From UBA7477 sp045602925 (GTDB lineage Bacteria > Bacillota > Clostridia > Oscillospirales > Ruminococcaceae), in assembly GCA_045602925.1 (NCBI GenBank), contig JAZSCN010000001.1:1-27548 (forward strand): a DNA stretch of 27,548 nucleotides, given 5' to 3'. Positions within the stretch are counted from its first letter, which is position 1. Every line of letters begins with the position of its first letter. Made by a program: the position numbers and the translations under genes. The notes under the pieces are model-generated. The model was not told the origin of the DNA and made no database searches. It saw only the letters and a program-made list of their open reading frames with translations. Shown piece after piece: positions 1-6,922 of the stretch.

Positions 1-867
1 ATTGTCAGCGTTAAAAATCCAACTATTAAAGTAAATGGAAAGAACTTGCTTAATACATCAGGCACAACGCAGACAAAGAACGGCGTTACATTTACTTTCA
101 ATGCCAATAAAAGTATAACAATCGAGGGTACAGCTACAGCCATAACAACAGTTACTATGAACAACAATTTGCCGACACTTCCAATAGGAACAATGGTTAC
201 TCTAAAGCCAAACGGCAATATCGCAGGTTGTTATATCCAAATCAACTATAAGGATACAGATGGTAAAGAATATAGTTTCCTGAACATCTCAGAAACTGAT
301 GTTGCAAAGAGCAAAGCAATTCCTGTTGATTTCTCACACATCAGCTCTTTCTTTGTTGGCGTTAGACAAGGTTCAACGGTCAATACCACAATTCGCCCAC
401 AATTAGAAATAGGCACCATTGCCACAGCGTATGAGCCGTACAAGCCGGCACAGACACTCACTGTTTCAGGAACTTTCCGAGGATTACCCGTCGCAAGTGA
501 CGGTAACTATACCGACTCAAGCGGAAGGCAATGGATTTGTGACGAAATCGATTTGGCAAGAGGTGTCGTAGTTCGCCATCTGGATGTCATAAGGTCTTAT
601 AATGGGGAAAGCGTAAAGACCCCTTTTGTTTCAACAACAGGGGAGCTTTCGCAAGGCGCAACAGTCGTGTATGTCCGCGAAACACCGATTGAAACAGCCC
701 TCACAGAAGCAGAGCTGACAAGCTATAAGTCGCTTAAAACCAATTTTCCTTGTTCAACAATCACAAATGACAAAAACGCAGGCCTTAAAGTCATGTATGT
801 AGCCGACACAAAAGCCTACGTCGATAATCAGTTCAAGATGCTGTTTGCACTCTTGTCATCAAACTAA
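1..867 (+). CDS. phage tail / minor structural protein, C-terminal part (5' truncated by window)
   Basis: The frame is open from base 1, so the gene begins upstream; 288 residues are visible. A TTG at 46 could be read as a start but has no ribosome binding site, and the codons before it (IVSVKNPTIKVNGKN) read as continuous protein. The visible part has a Thr/Asn-rich beta-strand region (about residues 16-140), then a stretch with ASDGNYTDSSGRQWICDEI typical of Firmicutes phage minor structural proteins, and it ends in a short region with DTKAYVDNQF, common at the C-termini of such proteins. It probably forms part of the tail tip or receptor-binding apparatus. The next genes are a phage lysis module in the same direction with tight spacing. 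Role is inferred from style and context; the domain that would name it exactly lies outside the window. Confidence 0.75.
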   Translation: MVSVKNPTIKVNGKNLLNTSGTTQTKNGVTFTFNANKSITIEGTATAITTVTMNNNLPTLPIGTMVTLKPNGNIAGCYIQINYKDTDGKEYSFLNISETDVAKSKAIPVDFSHISSFFVGVRQGSTVNTTIRPQLEIGTIATAYEPYKPAQTLTVSGTFRGLPVASDGNYTDSSGRQWICDEIDLARGVVVRHLDVIRSYNGESVKTPFVSTTGELSQGATVVYVRETPIETALTEAELTSYKSLKTNFPCSTITNDKNAGLKVMYVADTKAYVDNQFKMLFALLSSN

Positions 868-881
868 AGGAGTAATGAAAA

Positions 882-1079
882 ATGTTTAGTATCAGAGATT
901 TTATTGTAAAGACACTTAAGGGTATGAAGGGCTTTTATCCCGATTTTCAGATTAGAGAGTACGCTCTTAATTGGTACGAAAAAGGCAAGCTCACCGAGAA
1001 CGACCTCTCAGAGCTTGAACTCTTTTTAGCAGAAGAAGTCGAGGAAGAGCACGCCGACAATATCGAGGAGATAGCATAG
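882..1079 (+). CDS. small phage protein between tail and holin genes (65 aa)
   Basis: The ATG at 882 is preceded by AAAGGAG (about 866-872). The 65-residue product has an amphipathic N-terminal half (FSIRDFIVKTLKGMKGFYPDFQIREYALNWYEKGKL) and a strongly acidic C-terminal tail (EEVEEEHADNIEEIA). No membrane segment or catalytic motif is visible. Small acidic proteins in this position, just before the holin, are common in Firmicutes siphophages (XkdX-like and related families), but I cannot assign a family with certainty. Its stop codon overlaps the start of the next gene by one base, so the two are probably translationally coupled. Confidence 0.7.
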   Translation: MFSIRDFIVKTLKGMKGFYPDFQIREYALNWYEKGKLTENDLSELELFLAEEVEEEHADNIEEIA

Positions 1080-1321
1080 TGGATTCCACAGTAATTGTAG
1101 CATTCGTGTCACTCGCAGGAACGCTTATAGGCTCTTTCGCAGGTATCATAACTGCCAATAAGCTCACGAATTATCGAATTGAGCAGCTCGAAAAGAAGGT
1201 AGAAAAGCATAACGGCGTTATCGATAGGGTGTATAAGCTCGAGCGCTCGGATGCCGTAGAGAACGAGGAACTCAAGGCCATAAATCATCGGATTTCTGAC
1301 CTCGAGGGTTACCACAGATAA
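1079..1321 (+). CDS. small phage membrane protein with coiled coil (hemolysin XhlA/holin-associated type)
   Basis: It starts with GTG at 1079, overlapping the TAG of the upstream gene (TAGTG), with GAGGAG about 10 bases upstream inside that gene. The 80-residue product has one N-terminal hydrophobic segment (about residues 4-27) followed by a charged helical region containing YRIEQLEKKVEKHNGVIDRV and YKLER, which predicts a coiled coil. This layout and motif recur in many Firmicutes phage proteins placed directly before the holin and are similar in style to XhlA. A role in lysis or membrane anchoring is likely from context but is not shown by any catalytic motif. Confidence 0.75.
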   Translation: MDSTVIVAFVSLAGTLIGSFAGIITANKLTNYRIEQLEKKVEKHNGVIDRVYKLERSDAVENEELKAINHRISDLEGYHR

Positions 1322-1331
1322 GGAGGACTAT

Positions 1332-1529
1332 ATGCAGAATTTTAAAAAATGGATTAAGTGTGCAGGCGTGCGAGCTCTGAAAACAGTAGCCCAAACAGCT
1401 ATCGCAACTATCGGTACCGCCACTCTCCTGAGCGACGTCAATATAGTCGCAGTCTTGTCAGCCTCAGCACTTGCAGGGATGCTCTCAATGCTGACAAGTA
1501 TTGCAGGCCTGCCGGAAATGGAGGTGTAG
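1332..1529 (+). CDS. phage holin, r1t family type
   Basis: The ATG at 1332 follows AAGGAGGA (about 1320-1327). The 65-residue product has a short basic N-terminus (MQNFKKWIKCAGVRALKT) and two hydrophobic helices: VAQTAIATIGTATLL (about 19-34), then a turn with SDVN, then IVAVLSASALAGMLSMLTSIAG (about 38-59). It ends GLPEMEV. The pattern KT-AQT-IATIG, DVN and SILTSIAGLPE is characteristic of the phage r1t holin family. Holins form membrane lesions that release the endolysin at the end of the phage cycle. The endolysin gene begins 2 bases after its stop codon. Confidence 0.9.
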   Translation: MQNFKKWIKCAGVRALKTVAQTAIATIGTATLLSDVNIVAVLSASALAGMLSMLTSIAGLPEMEV

Positions 1530-1531
1530 CT

Positions 1532-2182
1532 ATGGCAAAGGTTACCCAAAACGAGCTTGTAAGCTTTGCGAAATCAAAGCTGGGTACCCCTTACGTCTAT
1601 GGCGCTAAGGGGCAAAAGCTCACCGAAGGCTTATATAACGAGCTTAAAAAGCGTTACGGCTCACTTGTGTGGCAAAGCGATAGAAATAAGGTTGGTAAGG
1701 TGTGTACCGATTGCTCAGGGCTTATTTCCTGGTGCACAGGTGTAGTGAGAAATTCCACAAGCTACAAGTCAACAGCTGTAAAAACCTTGCCAATCTCAAA
1801 GCTTTCGCAGGCCCAGAAAGGCTGTGCCTTGTGGCGACAAGGTCATATAGGTGTCTACATAGGTGACGGATATTGTATAGAAGCCAAGGGCTCAGCCTAC
1901 GGCGTCGTAAGAACAAAGGTGCAGGGTGCAGGCTGGACTCATATCCTCTGGCTTTGCGATGTAGAGTATAATACCGTAAATGCCAATAAAACATACTTTA
2001 GAAAGTGTGCCTATAAGGGATATTCTATCGTCGACGGACTAAAGTCGATAGGCGAACAGTCAGCGTTTTCCTACAGACAGAAAATTGCCAAGGCAAACGG
2101 CATTTCAGCCTATGTCGGACTCCCTTCACAGAACACCAAAATGCTCTTTCTTTTAAAGGAAGGAAAGCTTATAAAGCCATAG
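1532..2182 (+). CDS. NlpC/P60-type phage endolysin
   Basis: The frame is open from further upstream, but the true start is the ATG at 1532: it follows GGAGGTG at the end of the holin gene, and the upstream codons overlap the holin in another frame. The 216-residue product starts MAKVTQNELVSFAKSKLGTPYVYG, typical of the NlpC/P60 cysteine peptidase fold. The nucleophile is probably Cys61 in TDCSGLI, the catalytic His is His105 in GHIGVYIGDG, and the polar third residue is probably Glu117 (CIEAKG). The last 60 or so residues (YFRKCAYKGYSIVDGLKSIG to the C-terminus) form a separate small module seen in Clostridia phage lysins, probably for wall binding. It would cleave peptidoglycan stem peptides. 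A strong terminator follows. Confidence 0.9.
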   Translation: MAKVTQNELVSFAKSKLGTPYVYGAKGQKLTEGLYNELKKRYGSLVWQSDRNKVGKVCTDCSGLISWCTGVVRNSTSYKSTAVKTLPISKLSQAQKGCALWRQGHIGVYIGDGYCIEAKGSAYGVVRTKVQGAGWTHILWLCDVEYNTVNANKTYFRKCAYKGYSIVDGLKSIGEQSAFSYRQKIAKANGISAYVGLPSQNTKMLFLLKEGKLIKP

Positions 2183-2190
2183 AGCATAAT

Positions 2191-2229
2191 AAAAGCCGAG
2201 GGTGTGTATCCTCGGCTTTTGCTGTTTTT
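2191..2229. terminator. bidirectional Rho-independent terminator
   Basis: An 11-bp perfect stem, AAAAGCCGAGG (2191-2201) and CCTCGGCTTTT (2210-2220), with an 8-base loop, is followed by GCTGTTTTT. The A-run on the left gives a T-run on the other strand. It separates the phage lysis genes from the convergent minus-strand operon ending at 2228 and can serve both. Confidence 0.9.
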
Positions 2230-2656
2230 ACATAAACTGTGTGTTGCGGTTTTCATACATCAAACGGGTGATTTCCTTAGACACAAGCTCTACGTTTGCA
2301 ACATAGTTGCACTTGTACTTGTCTGTCCTTGTGGTGATGGTAAGTTTGCCCCACTCATACTGAAAGCCTCGTGATGAAGCCCTGTAGTAAGAAACATCAG
2401 TAATATCTGACGGCGAAATAGTCTTGTTGCAAAAGTGTAATATAAGCATACCGCTGTCATCAAGGCTGATTACTCTCTTAGGTGTCATCAGTATTCCTGC
2501 AAGAATTGCAGCGCCCAGCAGCGTAACTATCAATCCTGCTATGAATATAGCGGGTTCCTCTTGCTTGGCTGACACTCCAATCATGAATATACCGACAGCG
2601 GCAACAAACCCGTACAGAAAGCTTATGCCACCCTTCTTTTCAGCAATCACTCTCAT
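2228..2656 (-). CDS. small membrane protein with PH-like C-terminal domain, unknown function
   Basis: The start ATG (2654-2656) follows AAAGGGGTG on the minus strand. The 142-residue product has two hydrophobic segments (about residues 12-28 and 36-56), then a beta-rich soluble domain with SLDDSGMLILHF, ISPSDITDVSYY and WGKLTITTRTDKYKCNYV, ending in a helix (EITRLMYENR). This order, two membrane helices then a strand-rich domain closed by a helix, resembles bacterial PH-like membrane proteins. The gene is last in an operon behind a sensor kinase and response regulator, 12 bases after the regulator's stop. It could be a target or accessory of that two-component system. No enzymatic motif is visible; function is unknown. 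Confidence 0.8.
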   Translation of the reverse strand: MRVIAEKKGGISFLYGFVAAVGIFMIGVSAKQEEPAIFIAGLIVTLLGAAILAGILMTPKRVISLDDSGMLILHFCNKTISPSDITDVSYYRASSRGFQYEWGKLTITTRTDKYKCNYVANVELVSKEITRLMYENRNTQFM

Positions 2657-2668
2657 ATAAACACCCCT

Positions 2669-3298
2669 TTAATTTGCAATGTTTTTAAAGTAAAAGATTG
2701 CAAGCTGTGTCCTGTCACGAAGCGATAGCTTTTCGAGTACAAGACTTACCGAGTTTCGTACAGTACCCTCGCTAAGATAAAGCTTTGATGCAATTTCCTT
2801 GTTGTTAAGTCCGTCAGCAACAAGCCCGATTATTTCCATCTCACGCTCGCTAAGGTCGTGCTCCTCGGGGGAAAATTCAGCCCTGTGTGTCCCGATAACC
2901 TCAGGGAGCTTATCAATAACAGCGTCGCCGAATACCCTCTGCCCACGGTTTACAGCCTCGAGTGCAGGAGCGATTCCCTCAAAATCCTGCTTTAATATGT
3001 AGCCCTTCGCACCGATAGAAAGAGCCTTAGCAATGTACTCATCATCAGAGAAGGTAGTGAGGAAAAGAATTTTAGCATCAGGGAACTTAGCGAGGATTTT
3101 TTCTCCCGCCTCAAGTCCTGTCATACCGTTCATTCTTATATCCATAAGCGCAATATCAGGCCTGTGCTCCTCGTAAAGCGAGATTGCCTCCTCGCCACAA
3201 GAACCGATTGCCAAAACCTCTATCCCGGAGCCTGCCTCAAGTATAGTCTTTAGCGATATAGCAACAAGCTTGTCGTCATCAGTTATCGTTATTTTCAT
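2669..3298 (-). CDS. NarL/FixJ-family response regulator
   Basis: The 209-residue product has a receiver domain (about residues 1-118) with the acidic pocket DDD at 7-9, phosphoacceptor Asp53 in LMDIRM, switch Thr81/Thr82 and conserved Lys103 (GYILK). It is followed by a LuxR-type helix-turn-helix (about 148-207) containing LSEREMEIIGLVADGLNNKE and SEGTVRNSVSLVLEKL. The start overlaps the 3' end of the kinase gene by 20 bases, with GGAG inside that gene, so the pair is translationally coupled. It would be phosphorylated by the neighbouring kinase and bind DNA as a dimer. Its targets are unknown; operon partners point to the cell envelope or surface glycan. Confidence 0.95.
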   Translation of the reverse strand: MKITITDDDKLVAISLKTILEAGSGIEVLAIGSCGEEAISLYEEHRPDIALMDIRMNGMTGLEAGEKILAKFPDAKILFLTTFSDDEYIAKALSIGAKGYILKQDFEGIAPALEAVNRGQRVFGDAVIDKLPEVIGTHRAEFSPEEHDLSEREMEIIGLVADGLNNKEIASKLYLSEGTVRNSVSLVLEKLSLRDRTQLAIFYFKNIAN

Positions 3299-4373
3299 TT
3301 TCCAGTAGCTCCTTTTTAGAAACTGTTACGAATATGCGAAATCCATTCTTGTTGTCAATTTCGCATACCCCACCAAGTGACATAACTCTGTCACGAATGT
3401 TCTGTAAGCCGATTCCACTGTCCTCTATAGCCTTTTGACTGCCGTTGTCTGAAAAAACAAGTTGCCAGAATGCAGGATGCTCACGCAAAAGTACGGTAAC
3501 CTTGTCGCAGTCAGAATGCTTTATTACATTAGAAACAGCCTCTTTTATAATACCGATAAAGCATAGCTTGAGCTTTGTCGGTACAGTCTCAGGAATATCG
3601 CAATCAAGCACTACGTTAATATCCTTGCGGATAGCGCTGAGCGCATCCTTGACGGATATTGTAAGATTTATAGATTCATCATGTAGCCTGTGAACACTCA
3701 TTCTTATGCTGTCCATAGCCCCGGATAGTGTCTGTCCAACGCTTGTCAGCTGCTCCTTCATAAGCTCATCCTTCTCAACTACCTTCATAGCACCAATTTG
3801 AAGAATTGAGCGTGACAGCATGTGCCCTACGTTGTCGTGAATCTCTCTCGCAATACGGTTTCTCTCGCCTAAAGTAGCCAGACGAATTTCATAATCCTGC
3901 CTGTCAAGTAGCTGACGATTTCTCTCAGAAAGAAGATTTTGCCTCTCAATGTTGTCATCTCTGATTTTGATAAGCTTCTTTTCGTAGTCGTCAAGGCGTA
4001 TGGATTTTATTGCCAGCGCAAGCGATACCATAATGCCAAAAATCAGCAGGCCTGCAGCGTTGTCTTGAAGCCTTGAAATACCCGTTGCCACCGAAACTAA
4101 CGGTATAATAAGAAAAATCGGCTTTCGAGAAACAGCTATGTCATAAACGATTATCGGAATAAAAAGCAATAGCTCAGGTAACGCAAAAGTGCTAATACAG
4201 TATATTATCGGTATGATATAAATGTATGGCTTGTCGCTCGAGATTATTTCAAAAAGACAAGTGCAGGTTAAAATCGCTAGTATGCAAATAACAGGTAGCG
4301 CAAGACTGCCTTTTAGAAATACAAAGGGCAGGCACATCAGCAGTATAACAGACTTGTCGAAAAGTCTTCTCAT
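3279..4373 (-). CDS. membrane sensor histidine kinase (HisKA_3 / NarX-LiaS type)
   Basis: This 364-residue protein has an N-terminal membrane region with about five hydrophobic segments (residues 8-125) and almost no extracytoplasmic loop, so it may sense the membrane itself, as small kinases of the LiaS/DesK kind do. A linker coiled coil (about 127-168) leads to the dimerisation and phosphoacceptor helix, with His179 in REIHDNVGHMLSRS. The ATPase domain shows the N-box (EAVSNVIKHS, Asn282), DNG at 309-311 and GIGLQNIRDR at 320-329. The start is supported by AAGGGTGA upstream on the minus strand. It lies 18 bases after the glycosyltransferase gene and overlaps the regulator gene, so all are probably one transcript. 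Confidence 0.93.
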   Translation of the reverse strand: MRRLFDKSVILLMCLPFVFLKGSLALPVICILAILTCTCLFEIISSDKPYIYIIPIIYCISTFALPELLLFIPIIVYDIAVSRKPIFLIIPLVSVATGISRLQDNAAGLLIFGIMVSLALAIKSIRLDDYEKKLIKIRDDNIERQNLLSERNRQLLDRQDYEIRLATLGERNRIAREIHDNVGHMLSRSILQIGAMKVVEKDELMKEQLTSVGQTLSGAMDSIRMSVHRLHDESINLTISVKDALSAIRKDINVVLDCDIPETVPTKLKLCFIGIIKEAVSNVIKHSDCDKVTVLLREHPAFWQLVFSDNGSQKAIEDSGIGLQNIRDRVMSLGGVCEIDNKNGFRIFVTVSKKELLENENNDN

Positions 4374-4391
4374 ATTATTATATCACCCTTA

Positions 4392-5234
4392 CTATCGAAG
4401 AAGCTTTTTGTATAGTGCCCCCGTAAGCTTTGACGGAAGTGCAAACAGTATAAGCTGTGCCACACTAGGAACAATAAAATCAATAAGCGAGGAAAAACCA
4501 CGTCTGTGCATGCTCCAGCGCACCTTGATAAATGCCTTAGTGTTTCTGAAATTGCGCCTTCTGTCAAGATTACCCTCGGTAACCCTGTATCTTAAAAGCA
4601 CCTTCGGAATGTTGCCACCTACAGCACCGTTTTGAAGCATTCTTGTAACAAAGTCATAGTCCTCACAGCGTATAAGCTCAGCATCATAACCACCACATGC
4701 GAGCGCAACACTCTTTTTAAAAAGCATAGTCTGATTGTTGAACGGATTACGCCTCTTAGCAAATTTCATTACAGCCCTTGCAGAAAGCGGAACCTTTCTT
4801 GTGGCAATAGCATCGTTTGTTTCAGAAGAAAACTCCTCAATGTATGAGCCGATAATGTCAAGCTCAGGGTGAAGCATCATTCTCTTGACCTGCTCTTCAA
4901 ATCTTTGCGGCAAGGCAATGTCATCGCTGTCCATCTTGCCGATAAGCTCGTTTTTGCATAGCCTTAAGGAAAGATTTGCGCATTGTGCCGTTCCAAGCTT
5001 TTCTTTTGTACGGAAAACTCTGATAACGTCACCGTGCTTTTGAGTGGCACTTTTCAAAACCTCGTCAAGCAGGGGAGTCAGCTTGCCGTCACATATTATA
5101 ACAAAGTCATCAGTCTTGTGAGTCTGATTCAGAATACTCTCAATGCTCTGTTTGAGAAAATGAGCATCTTCCTTGTCGTATACCGACATAGCTACGCTGT
5201 AGGGAGATAGCTTGTTAGGAACGTTGTTTTTCAT
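4392..5234 (-). CDS. family 2 glycosyltransferase
   Basis: The ATG (5232-5234) follows AGGAGG (5239-5244 on the minus strand) at ideal spacing. The 280-residue GT-A fold protein shows SVAMSVYDKEDAHFLKQSIE near the N-terminus, the metal and nucleotide-binding motif MDSDD at 101-105, NPFNNQTMLFKK (about 163-174), and the acceptor-side acidic motif RCEDYDF at 189-195. These are typical of GT2 enzymes of capsule and exopolysaccharide loci (CpsI-like). A hydrophobic stretch near the C-terminus (about 247-266) may attach it to the membrane. It probably adds a sugar to a lipid-linked glycan; donor and acceptor cannot be read from sequence. It heads the operon with the two-component system and is divergent from a sugar-phosphate transferase. 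Confidence 0.92.
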   Translation of the reverse strand: MKNNVPNKLSPYSVAMSVYDKEDAHFLKQSIESILNQTHKTDDFVIICDGKLTPLLDEVLKSATQKHGDVIRVFRTKEKLGTAQCANLSLRLCKNELIGKMDSDDIALPQRFEEQVKRMMLHPELDIIGSYIEEFSSETNDAIATRKVPLSARAVMKFAKRRNPFNNQTMLFKKSVALACGGYDAELIRCEDYDFVTRMLQNGAVGGNIPKVLLRYRVTEGNLDRRRNFRNTKAFIKVRWSMHRRGFSSLIDFIVPSVAQLILFALPSKLTGALYKKLLR

Positions 5235-5270
5235 TTTTCCTCCTAAATGATTAGACTAATTGTCAATAAC

Positions 5271-5299
5271 ATTATAGTATACCCATAGCGTTTTGTCAA
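5271..5299 (-). promoter_or_regulatory. consensus sigma-A promoter for the glycosyltransferase/two-component operon
   Basis: On the minus strand a perfect -35 TTGACA (5294-5299) and perfect -10 TATAAT (5271-5276) are 17 bases apart. The start codon is at 5234, giving a leader of about 30 bases. Confidence 0.9.
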
Positions 5300-5335
5300 T
5301 TATTGCAGTTAAAAATGAAAAAGCTGCGTAAAGGC

Positions 5336-5364
5336 TTGAAAAAGGCAAATAAATGTGGTAGAAT
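5336..5364 (+). promoter_or_regulatory. sigma-A promoter for the sugar transferase gene
   Basis: TTGAAA (5336-5341) and TAGAAT (5359-5364) are separated by 17 bases. The leader of about 65 bases contains a short inverted repeat, AAAGCT-A-AGCTTT, upstream of the ribosome binding site. It fits no riboswitch class I know. Confidence 0.7.
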
Positions 5365-5438
5365 AACCAAAGTGAAACCACGAAAGCTAAGCTTTAAGAT
5401 AATTAGTATGACAAGATGTATGGAGGTTCTGTATAAAA

Positions 5439-6833
5439 ATGAACAGAAGAGAACAGTTCAAGCGAGTTATAATGTTCTTTGATTCGCTTATACTGGTTGG
5501 ACTTGTGGTTGCCTCGTTCGGATTTTTGTGGAATGGTTATTATAACCTTACAATTATTGATAATCCATTTTTCAGGAAGGGTAATTACCTTCTCATAGCT
5601 GTGTATACACTCGTGTATGTGCTCTTTGGTAATTCCTTCTCAAGCTTTAAGGTCGGCTATTCAAAGCCACTCGGACTCATAGGCTCCCAGACGCTCTCGC
5701 TTATTGGGACAAACGTCGTAACCTATCTGCAAATCAGCCTTATCGGCAGAGGCTTTGTACCGATAACACCAATGGTGATACTGACGCTTGTCGATATCGG
5801 GTATGCAGCAGTCTGGGCAATGTGTAGCTCGGTAATCTACCGTAAGATTTACCCGGCAAGAAAAATGATTATTGTCTATGGAAGTCCAAGCGCAAGAGAC
5901 CTTGTAGTAAAAATGAGTAGCCGTGTCGATAAGTATATAATCTGCTCATCAATCAGCAGCGACGAGGAGCTAGACACTATAAAGGAAAGAATTTTAGATT
6001 ATGAAGCAGTTATCATCTGCGACGTTCCTGCCGAAAAACGCTCTAAGATTTTAAAGTTTACATTTGAAAAGTCAATACGAACATATATTAACCCAAAGCT
6101 CTCGGATATTATAATCAGAGGTGCCGACGAGTTCCATATGTTCGATACCCCGCTTCTCCTTGCGAGAAACCAAGGCCTTAGCTTTGAGCAAAGATTTTTA
6201 AAGAGAAGCTTCGATGTGATAGGCTCACTCCTTGCTATTACGCTGACCTCACCGATTATGCTGATATCTGCTATCGCCATAAAGCTCTACGACAGAGGCC
6301 CTGTCCTCTATAAGCAGGAAAGACTTACAGAGGGTGGCAAGAAATTTAACGTCTGGAAGTTTAGAAGTATGATTCAGGATGCCGAGAAGGACGGCGTCGC
6401 CAGACTTTCTACAGAGCATGATAGCCGTATTACACCGGTCGGTAAGCTTATAAGAAAATGTCGAGTTGATGAGCTCCCACAGTTTTTCAATATTTTAGCA
6501 GGTGATATGTCATTCGTCGGCCCACGTCCCGAAAGACCTGAAATCGCTAAGCAGTATGAAGAAACAATGCCTGAGTTTGCCTTCAGATTAAAGGTCAAAG
6601 CAGGACTTACAGGCTTTGCACAGGTGTTCGGAAAGTATAATACAACACCTTACGATAAGCTAAAGCTCGACCTTATGTATATACAAAGACATTCATTGGC
6701 ACTCGACTTCAAGATTATGCTGATGACAGTAAAAACAGTTTTTATTCCAGATAGTACAGAGGGAATATCCGATGGTGCAACTACAGCACTACCTGAGGAA
6801 AAACCCGAGGAAGTGCCATTTCCAAAAGAATAG
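5439..6833 (+). CDS. polyprenyl-phosphate sugar-1-phosphate transferase (WcaJ/CpsE-type)
   Basis: The ATG at 5439 follows GGAGG (5422-5426). The 464-residue protein has four hydrophobic helices (about 10-30, 50-64, 85-103, 112-135), a middle Rossmann-like region (about 140-240), a re-entrant membrane helix (FDVIGSLLAITLTSPIMLIS, about 258-277), and a C-terminal catalytic domain. Visible signatures are KFRSM (307-311), RVDELPQFFN (342-351), GPRPERPE (361-368) and AGLTGFAQV (388-396). These enzymes transfer a sugar 1-phosphate from a UDP-sugar to undecaprenyl phosphate, the first step of many exopolysaccharides and of some glycan modifications. The acidic Pro/Glu tail after residue 440 is extra to the usual core. 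No polymerase or flippase lies beside it, so its glycan is probably completed elsewhere in the genome. Confidence 0.95.
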   Translation: MNRREQFKRVIMFFDSLILVGLVVASFGFLWNGYYNLTIIDNPFFRKGNYLLIAVYTLVYVLFGNSFSSFKVGYSKPLGLIGSQTLSLIGTNVVTYLQISLIGRGFVPITPMVILTLVDIGYAAVWAMCSSVIYRKIYPARKMIIVYGSPSARDLVVKMSSRVDKYIICSSISSDEELDTIKERILDYEAVIICDVPAEKRSKILKFTFEKSIRTYINPKLSDIIIRGADEFHMFDTPLLLARNQGLSFEQRFLKRSFDVIGSLLAITLTSPIMLISAIAIKLYDRGPVLYKQERLTEGGKKFNVWKFRSMIQDAEKDGVARLSTEHDSRITPVGKLIRKCRVDELPQFFNILAGDMSFVGPRPERPEIAKQYEETMPEFAFRLKVKAGLTGFAQVFGKYNTTPYDKLKLDLMYIQRHSLALDFKIMLMTVKTVFIPDSTEGISDGATTALPEEKPEEVPFPKE

Positions 6834-6842
6834 CTAAAAAAT

Positions 6843-6876
6843 AAACCTGAGAAGTGTCAAGCCTCTCAGGTTTTTT
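6843..6876. terminator. Rho-independent terminator after the sugar transferase gene
   Basis: AAACCTGAGA (6843-6852) and TCTCAGGTTT (6864-6873) form a 10-bp stem with an 11-base loop, followed by a T-rich run. The A-rich left flank allows function on the other strand for the mannanase gene as well. Confidence 0.88.
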
Positions 6877-6880
6877 ATTT

Positions 6881-6901
6881 AAAAAGAACTCAGTTCTTTT
6901 T
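6881..6901. terminator. second palindromic terminator between convergent genes
   Basis: AAAAAGAACT (6881-6890) and AGTTCTTTTT (6892-6901) are perfect inverted repeats around one C; folded with a 5-base loop they give an 8-bp stem flanked by A and T runs in both directions. It lies just after the stop of the mannanase gene on the minus strand. Confidence 0.75.
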
Positions 6902-6922
6902 TTGATAATTTTTTGGGATTTA

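Noticed and set aside
1358..1531. Upstream extension of the endolysin frame across the holin gene
   Set aside because: The codons overlap the holin in another frame and give an Arg/Ser-rich peptide without domain features. The ATG at 1532 has a good ribosome binding site and starts the NlpC/P60 domain.
2424..2660. Plus-strand open frame opposite the small membrane protein
   Set aside because: The minus-strand gene has a ribosome binding site, fits the operon and has a sensible two-helix topology. The plus frame has none of these.
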